Shown in pieces: positions 28,201 through 35,996 of a stretch of 64,000 nucleotides of DNA. Location of the stretch: NCBI RefSeq assembly GCF_029989365.1, contig NZ_JAPRAQ010000002.1, forward strand, positions 372,001 to 436,000. The letters are read 5' to 3'. Position numbers and translations under genes: made by a program. Below the pieces are notes generated by a model. The model did not search any database, had not been told where the DNA came from, and saw only the letters and a list, made by a program, of their open reading frames with translations. Source of the stretch: Bradyrhizobium sp. Arg816. Its GTDB lineage: Bacteria; Pseudomonadota; Alphaproteobacteria; Rhizobiales; Xanthobacteraceae. Position 1 is the first letter of the stretch. Each line of letters begins with the position of its first letter.

Positions 28201-29053
28201 GAAGGGTCTTGTGCAGATAGGCGTGACGGTTGTGTTCGCGGTAGAGGACTGGCGTAACGTTCTTCGCCCGCCATTCGTTAGCGCGCTCGTCCTCCTTGCC
28301 TTTGGCGTAGCTGCCGAACGCGAACATTTCCGGCCACGACTCGCCGAGCAGACGGTCAGCGGCCAACGCGTCCATCATGTAGCGCAGCACCGGGTCATTG
28401 ATGCTGTAACCGATGAAACATACGGTATAGTTGCGAAACAATTCGCTGACAAAACGTGCAGCCCAACGTTCGGTAAGGTAGGCTAGGCCAAAGTCACCGC
28501 TTGAGACAACGAGACGATCCAGCTCACCTGCTGTCGGTGCGCCGGTGAGGAGTCCATGCAGGTAGACCAAGCCATCCCAGCGGTTCTTCGGCACCGGAAG
28601 TAGTGGAGCCTGGAAACGCTCGATCGATAGAGACTTCGCGGCAAGCACCTCCTCGAAAAGGCGATCGAAGTTGGTGGTGATGATCCGTGTAAGGCCCTTG
28701 CGGCTTTTGCCCAAGGTCAGCAAGGCCTCGTGGGTCGCCGTCGCATTTGGAGCGCTGAGGTTGGGCTTCAGAATGCCGGCCAGTGCGCGACGCACGGTTT
28801 CGCGGCCACCAACAATTTCGGCCTCAAGCAGGCCGATAGCGGTGTCGAACTGCCCGGTCTTGATAGCGGATTGCTGGACCGCGCTGGGTTTAATAGCCAA
28901 AGCCGAATAGAGCCTGTCCACCAAGCCGCCCAAACCAGGCAGGCGAGCCGGGTAAGAGATTCCTGCGCCGCAAAAGAAAACAACGCGTCCATCCTCATGC
29001 ACCTGCAGCAATCGCTCGGGAATGTCGGGGCCATGGCTGATGAATTGCGCCAT
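25277..29053 (-). CDS. SIR2-domain protein, probable anti-phage defence NADase
   Basis: This 1,258-residue protein has an N-terminal sirtuin-like domain of about 290 residues. NAD-binding motifs are FFCGAGIS (GAG at 29-31), TTNFD at 126-130 and YLHG with the candidate catalytic His at 166; FIGYSINDP follows near 220. The remaining 950 residues are helical and rich in Trp and Arg, and may match DUF4020 (recalled). Large SIR2 proteins with long helical sensor regions include the Dsr1/Dsr2 phage-defence proteins, which deplete NAD+ on infection. No partner gene is coupled. The start MAQFISHGPDIPERLLQ is the natural N-terminus. Confidence 0.82.
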   Translation of the reverse strand: MAQFISHGPDIPERLLQVHEDGRVVFFCGAGISYPARLPGLGGLVDRLYSALAIKPSAVQQSAIKTGQFDTAIGLLEAEIVGGRETVRRALAGILKPNLSAPNATATHEALLTLGKSRKGLTRIITTNFDRLFEEVLAAKSLSIERFQAPLLPVPKNRWDGLVYLHGLLTGAPTAGELDRLVVSSGDFGLAYLTERWAARFVSELFRNYTVCFIGYSINDPVLRYMMDALAADRLLGESWPEMFAFGSYAKGKEDERANEWRAKNVTPVLYREHNRHAYLHKTLRAWADTYRDGVRGKERIVVESAMARPLASTQQDDFVGRLLWALSDPGGLPAMRFADLDPVPSLDWLEPLSEDRYHHADLGRFGVPPMASVDRNLAFSLIHRPSPYPLAPSMAIVDAGSRASRWDEVMRHLARWLIRHLNDPKLLLWLVKRGGQLHDGLASQIDRRLSELAKLELDGSTTELTRIRESAPNAIPGPLMRTLWSLLLSRRVKSWVRAIDLYRCIERFKRDGLTATFRLEIREALTPHVSLREPFRWPAEDGESHEPERIDELVGWEIVLVTDHVHSMLRDLSKNGRWVAALPELLSDFSTLLRDALDLMRELGGAEDRSDRSYISQPSISEHPQNRDSTDWTALIDLTRDAWLATAAQSPERASLMAESWWHLPYPLFRRLAFFAAAQGTVLDHRRALDWLLSDEQWWLWSVETQREAIRLLAALAPQLDKAMQVELERAILAGPPRAMFKDDIEPERWARIVDREIWRRLANVAETGAVLGVKSQERLAALVAQYPEWELAADHRDDFPFWTGDGDELRKFVATPRRRRDLIEWLRQQPGTDHWQEDDWRQRCSDDFATTACALCALAKEGVWPADRWREALQAWSEEKLLKRSWRYMAPVLAEAPNQVLQDLVHSVSWWLQTIAKTFEGQEARFFSLADRILALDYQDDVNSGEPVTRAINHPVGLVTEALLRWWYRRSLKDGQGLSEEIKPIFTGLCDVRVDRFRHGRVVLAAHVIALFRVDRQWATQCLLPLFDWQRSEAEARAVWEGFLWSPRLYRPLMEVLKPAFLDTAHHYATLGEHRSQYASLLTFAALDRGDTFTVAELAGATHALPPDGLHETAQTLARALEGAGEQRADYWTNRITPYLHAIWPKTRDNGSPAIAESLGRLCVAAQDRFPDALALLGAWLQSVAHPDFLVHLLHQADLCGKFPDQALEFLHRVIGDEVLWSPSELGACLKTIETASPELTADPRFQRLSPIARRR

Positions 29054-29180
29054 TCAGCGTATCCCAGCAAGCGCCCGTTGGCGTATCGCGGGTAGCGCAA
29101 GCGCGTTCTGCTGGCCGAGAGGAAACCAGGGTGCGAGCAAGCTCACGACTCGCCACCGGTATGTCGCAGTCATTCTCGCG

Positions 29181-29363
29181 TCATCGCTCAAATTGCAGGC
29201 GGTTCGGTGAGCCCTCATCCCTGCAGACAAAGGCCGCTCGCAATGCAAGCTGCGGACACCAAATATTGAGATCCGATTTCCGAATCGTATGCATCCGGTT
29301 CTGGAGGACCGGTGAGTAGAGATTTCGTAAGTGGACTTGAGAAACGTAATGATCCAATGGCAT
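29181..29363 (-). pseudogene. Truncated N-terminus of a DUF4238-type protein
   Basis: A 60-codon frame begins MPLDHYVSQVHLRNLYSP and continues to YAIRKS-like HTIRKSDLNIW, matching the opening of DUF4238 proteins (DHYVPQ-LRNF pattern, from memory). A stop follows after LQFER, and no continuation of the roughly 300-residue family is visible in any frame before the SIR2 gene. It lies in the 380-base gap between the SIR2 and ApeA-like genes, which otherwise holds nothing I recognise. Confidence 0.5.
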
Positions 29364-29433
29364 TTGCAGCGCCGTCGCGAATCGGTTCCAGCCATTCTAG
29401 CGCGAATGCCGACCCGCACGTCACCCCTCGCCG

Positions 29434-30948
29434 TTAGGATGCGGCCGTCGTTTTGCTCTTCGCGACGGCGGTGTCAACCCGCTTCATATATTCTGGAAAG
29501 TTGCTGATATACCATTTGTACCGGCTGAGCGAGTAGTGTTCTTTATTCCAGCGATCCGTATCCCAGCCGCATTCCGACAGCTCGGAAACCCCAAAGATAA
29601 ATTCGAGCGTGTCGGTGAAAGAGGACGAAAGCTCGTAGACTGACTCAGTCGCCATGGGAAGTGGACTCCCGTGAACGAAGAAGTTTCGCGCGCGAATGCT
29701 GTGCGCGATGGCTTCCGGCATCGCGGGAAGACGGGTTGCGATACAGGACGGGACCGTGGCCCAGCGCTGCAGCACCTTGTTGCGTAGATTGAGGCCGCGA
29801 ACGAGGCCAAGATTATTCAGAATCCGCTCCCGATATTCGTTCACGGTCCCGCTTGTCTTCGAGGCCGCTTTCACCTGGCTTTCGAAGCTCGTCAGCAACC
29901 CCTCGACCTCCTCGGGAAGCGCGCCTTGTTTTGTAAAGTCCGAGGCGGGCAGTAGATCGAATGCGTTAGCCGCGCCGATAAGGCGCTCTGTCCTGTAGCG
30001 GTGGTTGCTGCGAAAGCCCTCGATGAAACGCTGGCGCGCGGCACGGCGCGGCTCGGCCGTATCCATCCATTGCGTTAGGACCTTCTTGAATTCGTCCTCA
30101 TGCAGCCCGCCGTTCACGAGAGCGTCTGTTGGGATGACGCTCTGTACTTTCTCGGGCTCGCGGTGAATAAGGTGTAACCGCAGTTGGGTGTGTTCCTCCG
30201 CGTCCTTGTGTTCGAGTGTGACGTCTTCGACGTTCTGACAGGATTGCGTCACGAGTTCGAAGAGCGACATGATTTGCCAGACCAGGCGCAGGGCAGCCTC
30301 AAGATTGAGAGGTGTAGTGAAGCTACAGGTGACCCTGGCGCGATTTCGAAGCTCAAGGCCATCCGACGATGGGAAGCGTTCGCTCGTCGCGTTCCAAATG
30401 GTGATAGTCCCGACGTTGCAAGACGCTTCGATGATCGGTCCGCGATCCCACTGATAATAGAGCTCAAGGTGGCCACCCCGGCGCCGATGCTTAGGCGCGC
30501 GTTTTACCCCCCGCAGGATCTCGCGCAGCTGGCCAAAGGAGAGCCGGTGCTCGCCAATGATGTGGCCGAAGGTGCCAAGCTCGTAGAAGAGATGGTTAGC
30601 CTCGGTAAACGTAAACGAGATCGATGTAATCACGCAGGCTTCGGGTTCGAGATAATGCGCGCCCAGCACCACGTAGTTGGGCTGCAGCGTCATGTAGCGC
30701 TTGTGCTTCCCGTGATAGCTTGCACTCCCTGATATGGTGAGCGGCACGCAATAGATGGCGGAGATGCTGACCCCTTCCTTCGACACGCCTCGCACGCAGT
30801 TCATCTCATCGTCCTGCAGGTGAAGGAACTCGTCCGAAAAGATATCAAGCTTGGTGTTTGGGCCGTCGAGGTTGAGCGCGCCGGCATGGTCCGTTCCTTG
30901 AACGGTGAAGTGCGCCAGGATCTGCTTGGGCTCAGTGTTTTCTGCCAC
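29434..30948 (-). CDS. ApeA-like HEPN-domain protein, probable anti-phage ribonuclease
   Basis: This 504-residue protein has an N-terminal beta-rich region (about 1-290) of the ApeA N-terminal type, with GALNLDGPNTKLDIFSDEF near residue 25 and strands around CVPLTISGSASYHG. The C-terminal half is helical with the HEPN RNase motif R421-NFFV-H426 inside SIRARNFFVHGS. ApeA is a single-gene defence system thought to cleave RNA on infection. The start is a GTG at 30948 (MAENTEPKQILAHFTVQG). It is separated from the SIR2 gene by 380 bases and reads in the same direction. The family assignment rests on the overall pattern and the Rx4H motif, not a search. Confidence 0.72.
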   Translation of the reverse strand: MAENTEPKQILAHFTVQGTDHAGALNLDGPNTKLDIFSDEFLHLQDDEMNCVRGVSKEGVSISAIYCVPLTISGSASYHGKHKRYMTLQPNYVVLGAHYLEPEACVITSISFTFTEANHLFYELGTFGHIIGEHRLSFGQLREILRGVKRAPKHRRRGGHLELYYQWDRGPIIEASCNVGTITIWNATSERFPSSDGLELRNRARVTCSFTTPLNLEAALRLVWQIMSLFELVTQSCQNVEDVTLEHKDAEEHTQLRLHLIHREPEKVQSVIPTDALVNGGLHEDEFKKVLTQWMDTAEPRRAARQRFIEGFRSNHRYRTERLIGAANAFDLLPASDFTKQGALPEEVEGLLTSFESQVKAASKTSGTVNEYRERILNNLGLVRGLNLRNKVLQRWATVPSCIATRLPAMPEAIAHSIRARNFFVHGSPLPMATESVYELSSSFTDTLEFIFGVSELSECGWDTDRWNKEHYSLSRYKWYISNFPEYMKRVDTAVAKSKTTAAS

Positions 30949-31085
30949 GGCTACCTCGGGTTATGATCTCACTGCCTCTCGAAGTCCTGGAAAAATTCCG
31001 CAGAAAACTTTTTGGAAAATGGAATGCAAGGACATCGCGGGCAGAGGTTAGATTTATTTCAAGCCGTCGCCGGGAACTGAGGTGG

Positions 31086-31125
31086 CCGGGGGAAGTACGG
31101 CTCCCCCCCGGGGCCCCCCGGGGGA
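31086..31125. terminator. GC-rich inverted repeats after the serine recombinase
   Basis: CCGGGGGA (31086) can pair with TCCCCC..CGG (31102-31111), and CCCGGGG/CCCCCCGGGGG follow directly before the minus-strand stop at 31128. There is no T-run, so intrinsic termination is doubtful; the run of G and C is itself unusual. Confidence 0.25.
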
Positions 31126-31127
31126 CG

Positions 31128-31754
31128 CTATGACGCCGCCGCGCTCTCCCCGCGCTTCTTGATCTTCAAGATCGTCGCTCGGCTGCATCCGGTAGCGTTC
31201 TGGATTGTGGTCCAAGACATGTTCTTCGCGAGCATGTCGGCGATGCCAGCATTGCGGTCGGTGTCTTCCTTCCTGCCCTTGTACTTGCCCTCGGCCTTCG
31301 CCTTCGCCTGTCCGTGCGCCTGCCGACGTCGCCGATCATCGTAGTCCTTGCGGGCAATAGCGGCGAGCATGTCGAGCATCATGCCGTTGATCGCCTCAAA
31401 CATCCGCGAGGTAAACTCGTCGGTGTTACTCGTCGCCATCATCCACGACGTCGGCAGGTCGAGAGCGACGACACGAACAGAACGGGCCGCCATTTCGTTT
31501 CTAAGCCGCTGCCAGTCGCCTTGTGTAAGTCGGGATAGCCGATCCACCTGCTCGACGAGAAGCACATCACCCGGCTGCGCATCGGTGAGCAAACGGAATA
31601 GCTCCGGTCGCGCGAGCTTGGCGCCGCTCTCGTTCTCGACGTACCACGCCGCGACCTTAAGACCGCGCTCGACGGCGAAAGCCTTGAGCTGATCACGGGC
31701 GCGGTTGGCGTCCTGATCGTCGGTGGATGCTCGGAGATAGGCCCTGACGAACAC
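31128..31754 (-). CDS. Serine recombinase (resolvase/invertase family)
   Basis: This 208-residue small serine recombinase has its nucleophile at S10 in YLRASTDDQDANRARDQL. The catalytic domain continues with LLTDAQPGDVLLVEQVDRLSRL, and the E-helix region with RKDYDDRRRRQAHGQAKAKAEGKYKGRKED. A C-terminal helix-turn-helix ends the protein (NMSWTTIQNATGCSRATILKIKKRG). This is the arrangement of transposon resolvases and DNA invertases. The start is a GTG at 31754. Its target site and whether it belongs to a larger element are not visible; no invertible segment with flanking repeats was seen. It marks the boundary between the defence genes and the sequence before the injection system. Confidence 0.88.
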   Translation of the reverse strand: MFVRAYLRASTDDQDANRARDQLKAFAVERGLKVAAWYVENESGAKLARPELFRLLTDAQPGDVLLVEQVDRLSRLTQGDWQRLRNEMAARSVRVVALDLPTSWMMATSNTDEFTSRMFEAINGMMLDMLAAIARKDYDDRRRRQAHGQAKAKAEGKYKGRKEDTDRNAGIADMLAKNMSWTTIQNATGCSRATILKIKKRGESAAAS

Positions 31755-31786
31755 CGTGAACCCCCATAGTTCAGTTAGGATGGTTC

Positions 31787-31816
31787 ATATGACATTAGTT
31801 CATTTTGAGTCGTCAA
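31787..31816 (-). promoter_or_regulatory. Candidate promoter of the serine recombinase, with flanking inverted repeat
   Basis: On the minus strand TTGACG (31816-31811) and TCATAT (31792-31787) are 18 bases apart, about 33 bases before the GTG start. GTTCAGT at 31769-31775 and ACTGAAC at 31825-31831 bracket the promoter as an inverted repeat and could be operator half-sites or recombination sites. Confidence 0.4.
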
Positions 31817-32068
31817 ACACAATTACTGAACCATCAAAAGTCCGGTTTGATTGGGGCGGACCCAAAGTGAACCAAACTGAGCGAAGCGCTTGCTTAAGTG
31901 CCGTATTGGCAAATCACCCAGCTTGCGATTGGGATCTCGGTTCGATAGTTGGCGCCGTGAGGAGCAGGCTGGCGCCCTACGCGGTAGCACGCCTAAGCAA
32001 CGCCGCTTGTCCAAGAAAACTTTGCGGCGCTCGATCAATCTCGGAAGGTCCTTCCGACCGACTCTGCC

Positions 32069-32368
32069 ATGTTTGACGAGGTATCAATCACTTCGAACAG
32101 CGGAACGAGCCGCTCAGCAGCGGTAATCGAAGCCGAAGTGGGACAAAAGATACTGGCAGCGCAGCAAAGAGCTGCAAGCCGCCCCGGCGTGGACATAGGC
32201 AAGATAATTACGAGCAATGCAAAGCGAAAATGGATCGTTTTCCAATCGATCCGCGGTCGTGACGTCACATATCCGGTGATTACTCGCCTCACTCACGAGG
32301 GAATGCGCATTCGATCATCAATCCGAGCGACGGCTATCTTGAGCGACAACCGGGTCGCGACAAATTAG
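32069..32368 (+). CDS. Hypothetical protein (weak)
   Basis: This 99-codon frame starts MFDEVSITSNSGTSRSAA. Codon use is balanced and the sequence alternates polar and hydrophobic residues without low complexity (QKILAAQQRAASRPGVDIGK). No ribosome-binding site is obvious and no family is recognised. It may be a chance frame in a roughly 1.2-kb region that otherwise lacks genes. Confidence 0.25.
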   Translation: MFDEVSITSNSGTSRSAAVIEAEVGQKILAAQQRAASRPGVDIGKIITSNAKRKWIVFQSIRGRDVTYPVITRLTHEGMRIRSSIRATAILSDNRVATN

Positions 32369-32932
32369 AAGCCGAGATCATCCAATTACCTCAGAAAGCT
32401 CTAAGCTCCGCGACACACCCGCGACGCGCAGTAGCTCGCGCGCATTACGAGGCCCAAGGTTGATAATGCGCCGTCCCTACGACGCCTTTTATGCGGTGTA
32501 CCTCGCCCTCTCCGATGCGGCATGCTAACGCAAGCCGATGGCTGGCCGGTCAAGATCACGCCCAGTCAAATCGCTGGTCAGCGGTCTGACGGCGCCTTTA
32601 CAACGCTGGTCCGCGAGTCGCGGCTCATTCCGACAAGTGGACAAACCGACCCGCGCTTCGATGCAGGTCAAAAATCTCCCTTCGCCATTGCAGCAGCCAA
32701 ATGTGAGATGTCCTCAGTGGCTGAATGTTGATTATCCGCACGCTGGATCTCAACCTGAAGAACTGATTGCCTTGTGGTTGTCTTGATCTAGATCAACACG
32801 CGGCCGGCTCAACGTCACCGAAATAAGGCGCTCGGGATGCATTGCGATGCCGGGTCGGCCGATGAGGATCTAGCTTCGGCGAGCCCGTCAGTGCGTCCCC
32901 AGTCAATGTGAAACTTGACCGGAGGTCCCAAC
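32369..32932. other. Leader region of the contractile injection operon
   Basis: No gene is supported in this 560-base stretch. It should hold the promoter of the 20-gene run that starts at 32933. Its clearest element is the palindrome at 32783-32796. Short open frames such as 32522-32731 have no supporting features. Confidence 0.5.
32783..32796. promoter_or_regulatory. FNR/FixK-type binding site upstream of the injection-system operon
   Basis: TTGATCTAGATCAA is a perfect 14-bp palindrome matching the FNR/FixK consensus TTGAT-N4-ATCAA in every defined base. Its centre (32789.5) is about 143 bases before the sheath ATG. An AT-rich AAATAA at 32821-32826 lies where a -10 would be for a class II site (centre near -42 to -44). 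A leader of about 100 bases would follow. Confidence 0.6.
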
Positions 32933-34657
32933 ATGCCCGTGGTTCCGACTTATCCCGGCGTCTATGTGCAGGAGCTTCCCAGCGGTGTTCGCACTATCAC
33001 GGGAGTGGCGACCTCCATCACCGCCTTCGTCGGTAGCGCGGCGCGCGGGCCGACGGACATTCCGGTCGTGATCAACAGCTTCGGCGATTTCGAAACGACC
33101 TTCGGCGGCCTGTGGCTGAACAGCACGCTGGGCTTCTCGGTACGTGACTTCTTTCTGAACGGCGGCGCCCAGGCCCTGGTGGTCCGGCTTTACCACGCCG
33201 ACCCCGGCGATCCAAATGCGAATCCGGCGGTGCCGGCGCCCGCCGCTGCAGCGCCCCTGCCTGTGGGTGAGCTGAAATTCGTCGCCTCAAGCCCGGGCAT
33301 CTGGGGCGTGAGACTTCGGACGAGGGTCGACGTTGACGGCGTCACCGACGAGGTCGCGACCCTGCTGGGCGTAACCAAGGCCGATGTGTTCAACCTGACG
33401 GTCACCGACACCAGCACCGGCCAGTCGGAGAAGCACCTCAATCTGACCGTCAAGGACAGCCCGCGTCGGGTTGATCTGGTCCTGAGCGCGGAATCACAGC
33501 TCGTCGCTTATGACGGTAAGCTCGATCCGGCGACGAAGATCGCCGTCGGCACCGACCCGCTCGGCAAGCTGGAGGACGCTATTGCCGCCGCCGTGAAGGC
33601 ACTCAACGACAAGCAGATCGCGGATCCGTCCGGGGACGTCACGAACGAGAAGAAGGCGGTGACCGACGCCAGGAAGCTTCGCGACGACGCCCTGAAGGCG
33701 GCACTGTCCGCGGTCTCTGATGGCCTCGCGCTGACCGTGGCCGACTTCCTGCCGACCAAGGGCCTGGCCAACAAAAAGGGCCTCTATGCCTTGGAGAAAG
33801 CAGACCTCTTCAACCTGCTCTGCATCCCGCCCTACCACTTACCGGTAGACACCATCGACGTCGACCCGAACCTGGTGGCGGCGGCCGCGACCTACTGTGA
33901 GCAGCGCCGGGCAATGCTGTTGCTGGACGCACCGAAACCCTGGATTAATAAGGACACGGCGCGCACCCAATTCACCGACGCCGATCAGGACTATGTAGGC
34001 ACCCGAAGCGCCAATGCCGCTCTGTTCTTCCCGCGTTTGAAGCTGGCCAACCCGCTGCGCGGCAACCAGATCGAGATATCCTCGGCCGTTGGCGCCATCG
34101 CCGGCGTTTTCGCCCGGACCGACACCGCCCGCGGAATCTGGAAGGCGCCCGCGGGGCTGGACGCCACGCTCACCGGTGTCTCGCAGCTCAGCGTACCGCT
34201 CACCGATCCGGAGAACGGCGAGCTCAACCCGCTGGGCGTCAACTGCTTACGGGCCTTCCCAGTGGGCGGACGGGTCGTCTGGGGGGCGCGCACGCTGCGA
34301 GGCGCCGATCAATTGGCAGACGAATACAAATACATTCCCGTGCGCCGCACCGCCCTCTACATCGAGGAGAGCCTCTACCGCGGCTTGAAGTGGGTAGTAT
34401 TCGAGCCCAACGACGAGCCGTTATGGGCGCAGATTCGCCTGAACGTCGGGGCTTTCATGCACGACCTGTTCCGCAAGGGCGCCTTCCAAGGAGCCTCGCC
34501 CCGTGTCGCCTACTTCATCAAGTGCGACGATGAAACGACGACCCCGAACGACATCAATCTCGGCATCGTCAACGTGGTGGTTGGTTTTGCGCCGCTAAAG
34601 CCTGCTGAGTTCGTGATCATCACGATCCAGCAGATCGCCGGCCAAGTCGAAGTCTGA
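32933..34657 (+). CDS. eCIS contractile sheath protein (Afp2/3/4-like)
   Basis: This 574-residue sheath subunit should polymerise around the inner tube and contract to drive injection. The N-terminus, PTYPGVYVQELPSGVRTITG then TSITAFVGSA and GPTDIPVVINSFGDFETTFG, is the standard phage/eCIS sheath opening. The C-terminal sheath domain has WVVFEPNDEPLWAQIRLNV-like sequence and the final strand FVIITIQQIAGQ. A central insertion (about residues 100-260) is likely the surface domain. The ATG at 32933 has a good GGAGG ribosome-binding site 7 bases upstream. It is the first gene of the operon and the only sheath gene, whereas Afp and PVC clusters have three. Confidence 0.95.
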   Translation: MPVVPTYPGVYVQELPSGVRTITGVATSITAFVGSAARGPTDIPVVINSFGDFETTFGGLWLNSTLGFSVRDFFLNGGAQALVVRLYHADPGDPNANPAVPAPAAAAPLPVGELKFVASSPGIWGVRLRTRVDVDGVTDEVATLLGVTKADVFNLTVTDTSTGQSEKHLNLTVKDSPRRVDLVLSAESQLVAYDGKLDPATKIAVGTDPLGKLEDAIAAAVKALNDKQIADPSGDVTNEKKAVTDARKLRDDALKAALSAVSDGLALTVADFLPTKGLANKKGLYALEKADLFNLLCIPPYHLPVDTIDVDPNLVAAAATYCEQRRAMLLLDAPKPWINKDTARTQFTDADQDYVGTRSANAALFFPRLKLANPLRGNQIEISSAVGAIAGVFARTDTARGIWKAPAGLDATLTGVSQLSVPLTDPENGELNPLGVNCLRAFPVGGRVVWGARTLRGADQLADEYKYIPVRRTALYIEESLYRGLKWVVFEPNDEPLWAQIRLNVGAFMHDLFRKGAFQGASPRVAYFIKCDDETTTPNDINLGIVNVVVGFAPLKPAEFVIITIQQIAGQVEV

Positions 34658-34688
34658 CGCAAGATCTGCAGGATCAGGGGAAGCCGCT

Positions 34689-35219
34689 ATGGCCCAATTC
34701 ACCGTCAATGCGCAACGGTTCGACCCATACAAGAACTTCAAGTTCCTGGTGAAGTTCGTCGGCAGCAACATGCCCGTCGCCGGCGTAAGCAAGGTCAGCG
34801 CGTTCAAGCGCACGACCGAGGTGGTCAAACACCGCGACGGTGGCGATCCCTCTAGCAGCCGCAAGTCCCCCGGCCGCACCGAGTTCGAAGCAATCACGCT
34901 GGAGCGCGGCGTAACCCACGACAAGGACTTCGAGCAGTGGGCCAATAAGGTCTGGGACTTCCAGGCCGGCCTGGGGGCGGAGTCTTCGCTAAAGGATTTC
35001 CGCAAGGACATCATCATCGAGGTGCTGAATGAGGCGGGCCAGCTCGCGATCCGTTACTACGCCTATCGCTGCTGGGTGTCCGAATTCCAGGCCCTGCCCG
35101 ATCTGGACGCCAACGCCAACGCCGTCGCCATTCAGCATATCAAGCTCGAGAACGAAGGCTGGAAGCGCGACCCCGAGACGCCTGAGCCGTCCGAGCCGAG
35201 CTTCACCGATCCCTCCTAA
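34689..35219 (+). CDS. eCIS inner tube protein (gp19/Afp1-like)
   Basis: This 176-residue tail-tube subunit forms the hollow tube inside the sheath. The family pattern is clear: FDPYKNFKFLVKFVG at the N-terminus, VSAFKRTTEVVKHRDGGDPSSSRK, then FEAITLERGVTHDKDFEQWA and RYYAYRCWVSEFQALPDLDANANAVAI. It is 31 bases after the sheath gene with a purine-rich AGGGGAAG leader. Afp-type clusters usually carry two or more such paralogues. Here the only other tube-like protein is the longer Afp7-like one at 48957. Confidence 0.95.
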   Translation: MAQFTVNAQRFDPYKNFKFLVKFVGSNMPVAGVSKVSAFKRTTEVVKHRDGGDPSSSRKSPGRTEFEAITLERGVTHDKDFEQWANKVWDFQAGLGAESSLKDFRKDIIIEVLNEAGQLAIRYYAYRCWVSEFQALPDLDANANAVAIQHIKLENEGWKRDPETPEPSEPSFTDPS

Positions 35220-35255
35220 CGCGCATCCGCAGGCACTAGCCTTACGGGGGAAGAG

Positions 35256-35996
35256 ATGGCAGTTCCGCAGACGGAGACCCTCCTGCAGGTGTGGGAGACC
35301 AGTTGCGGCGAGCATCCGATCCACCGCGCGTTGGCGCTGCTCGACGCCGCTTGGCCGCGCGCCGGTGTCGAGGGCTGGGCGAGCGTGCCGATCGGCCAGC
35401 GCGACGCCTGGTTGCTCGACCTGCACCACAGCCTGTTTGGACCGGAGCTTGCCACCGTCACCCACTGCCCGCGCTGTCGTGAGCGGCTGGAAATCAGCTT
35501 CAGTGCCGAGGAGGTGGGCCTACCCACCCCCGCCCCGCCCGCTGAGCCCGCCGCCTTTCGGCTAAGCGCTCACGGCTATGAGGTGGACTACCGCTTGCCG
35601 AACAGCGACGACCTGCTGGTCGCGGCTTCCGCGCGCAATCCGAAGGACGCCGTCGACCGCTTGCTCGATCGCTGCGTCCTCACAGCCTATCTTCACGGGC
35701 GGCCGGTGGCCGCTACCGACCTGCCGGAGGGCGTGCTTCTGGATCTGGCCGAAGGGGTGCAGGCTCAGGACCCTGGCGTCGAAATCCGCGTGGCACTCGC
35801 CTGCGAGGACTGCGGGTACGACTGGAAGATCGACTTCGATCCTGTCCAGCACGTCAGCGCCCAACTGGACGACTGGGCGCAGCTGTTGCTGGCGGAAGTG
35901 CATGCGCTAGCAAGCGCTTATGGCTGGGCCGAACGCGACATCGTGGCCATGCCCCCCCTCCGGCGGCAAATCTATCTCGACATGGTGCGTCGATGA
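35256..35996 (+). CDS. eCIS-associated protein with two CxxC pairs (possible zinc ribbon, T4 baseplate-like)
   Basis: This 246-residue protein has CPRC near residue 70 (THCPRCRERLEISFSAEEVG) and CEDC near residue 190 (ACEDCGYDWKIDFDPVQHV). Each is followed by aromatic strands, so the two pairs could form one or two zinc ribbons. The rest is helical, with a conserved-looking C-terminus (YGWAERDIVAMPPLRRQIYLDMV). That tail resembles T4-type baseplate assembly proteins found at the same place in other clusters (recalled; moderate certainty). It overlaps the next gene as ATGA. A structural or assembly-factor role in the baseplate is likely; catalysis is not indicated. Confidence 0.75.
   Translation: MAVPQTETLLQVWETSCGEHPIHRALALLDAAWPRAGVEGWASVPIGQRDAWLLDLHHSLFGPELATVTHCPRCRERLEISFSAEEVGLPTPAPPAEPAAFRLSAHGYEVDYRLPNSDDLLVAASARNPKDAVDRLLDRCVLTAYLHGRPVAATDLPEGVLLDLAEGVQAQDPGVEIRVALACEDCGYDWKIDFDPVQHVSAQLDDWAQLLLAEVHALASAYGWAERDIVAMPPLRRQIYLDMVRR

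Noticed and set aside
31086..31125. Strong intrinsic terminator
   Set aside because: GC-rich arms are present, but pairing is imperfect and no T-run follows in either direction; kept only as a low-confidence feature.
32522..32731. Small gene in the leader of the injection operon
   Set aside because: No ribosome-binding site, low-information sequence and no family pattern; treated as chance frame.
21001..32932. Far attachment site (attR) copy of the tRNA-Arg 3' end
   Set aside because: Read by eye on both strands through this region and the window end; no match to 20,971-20,998 longer than chance was found.
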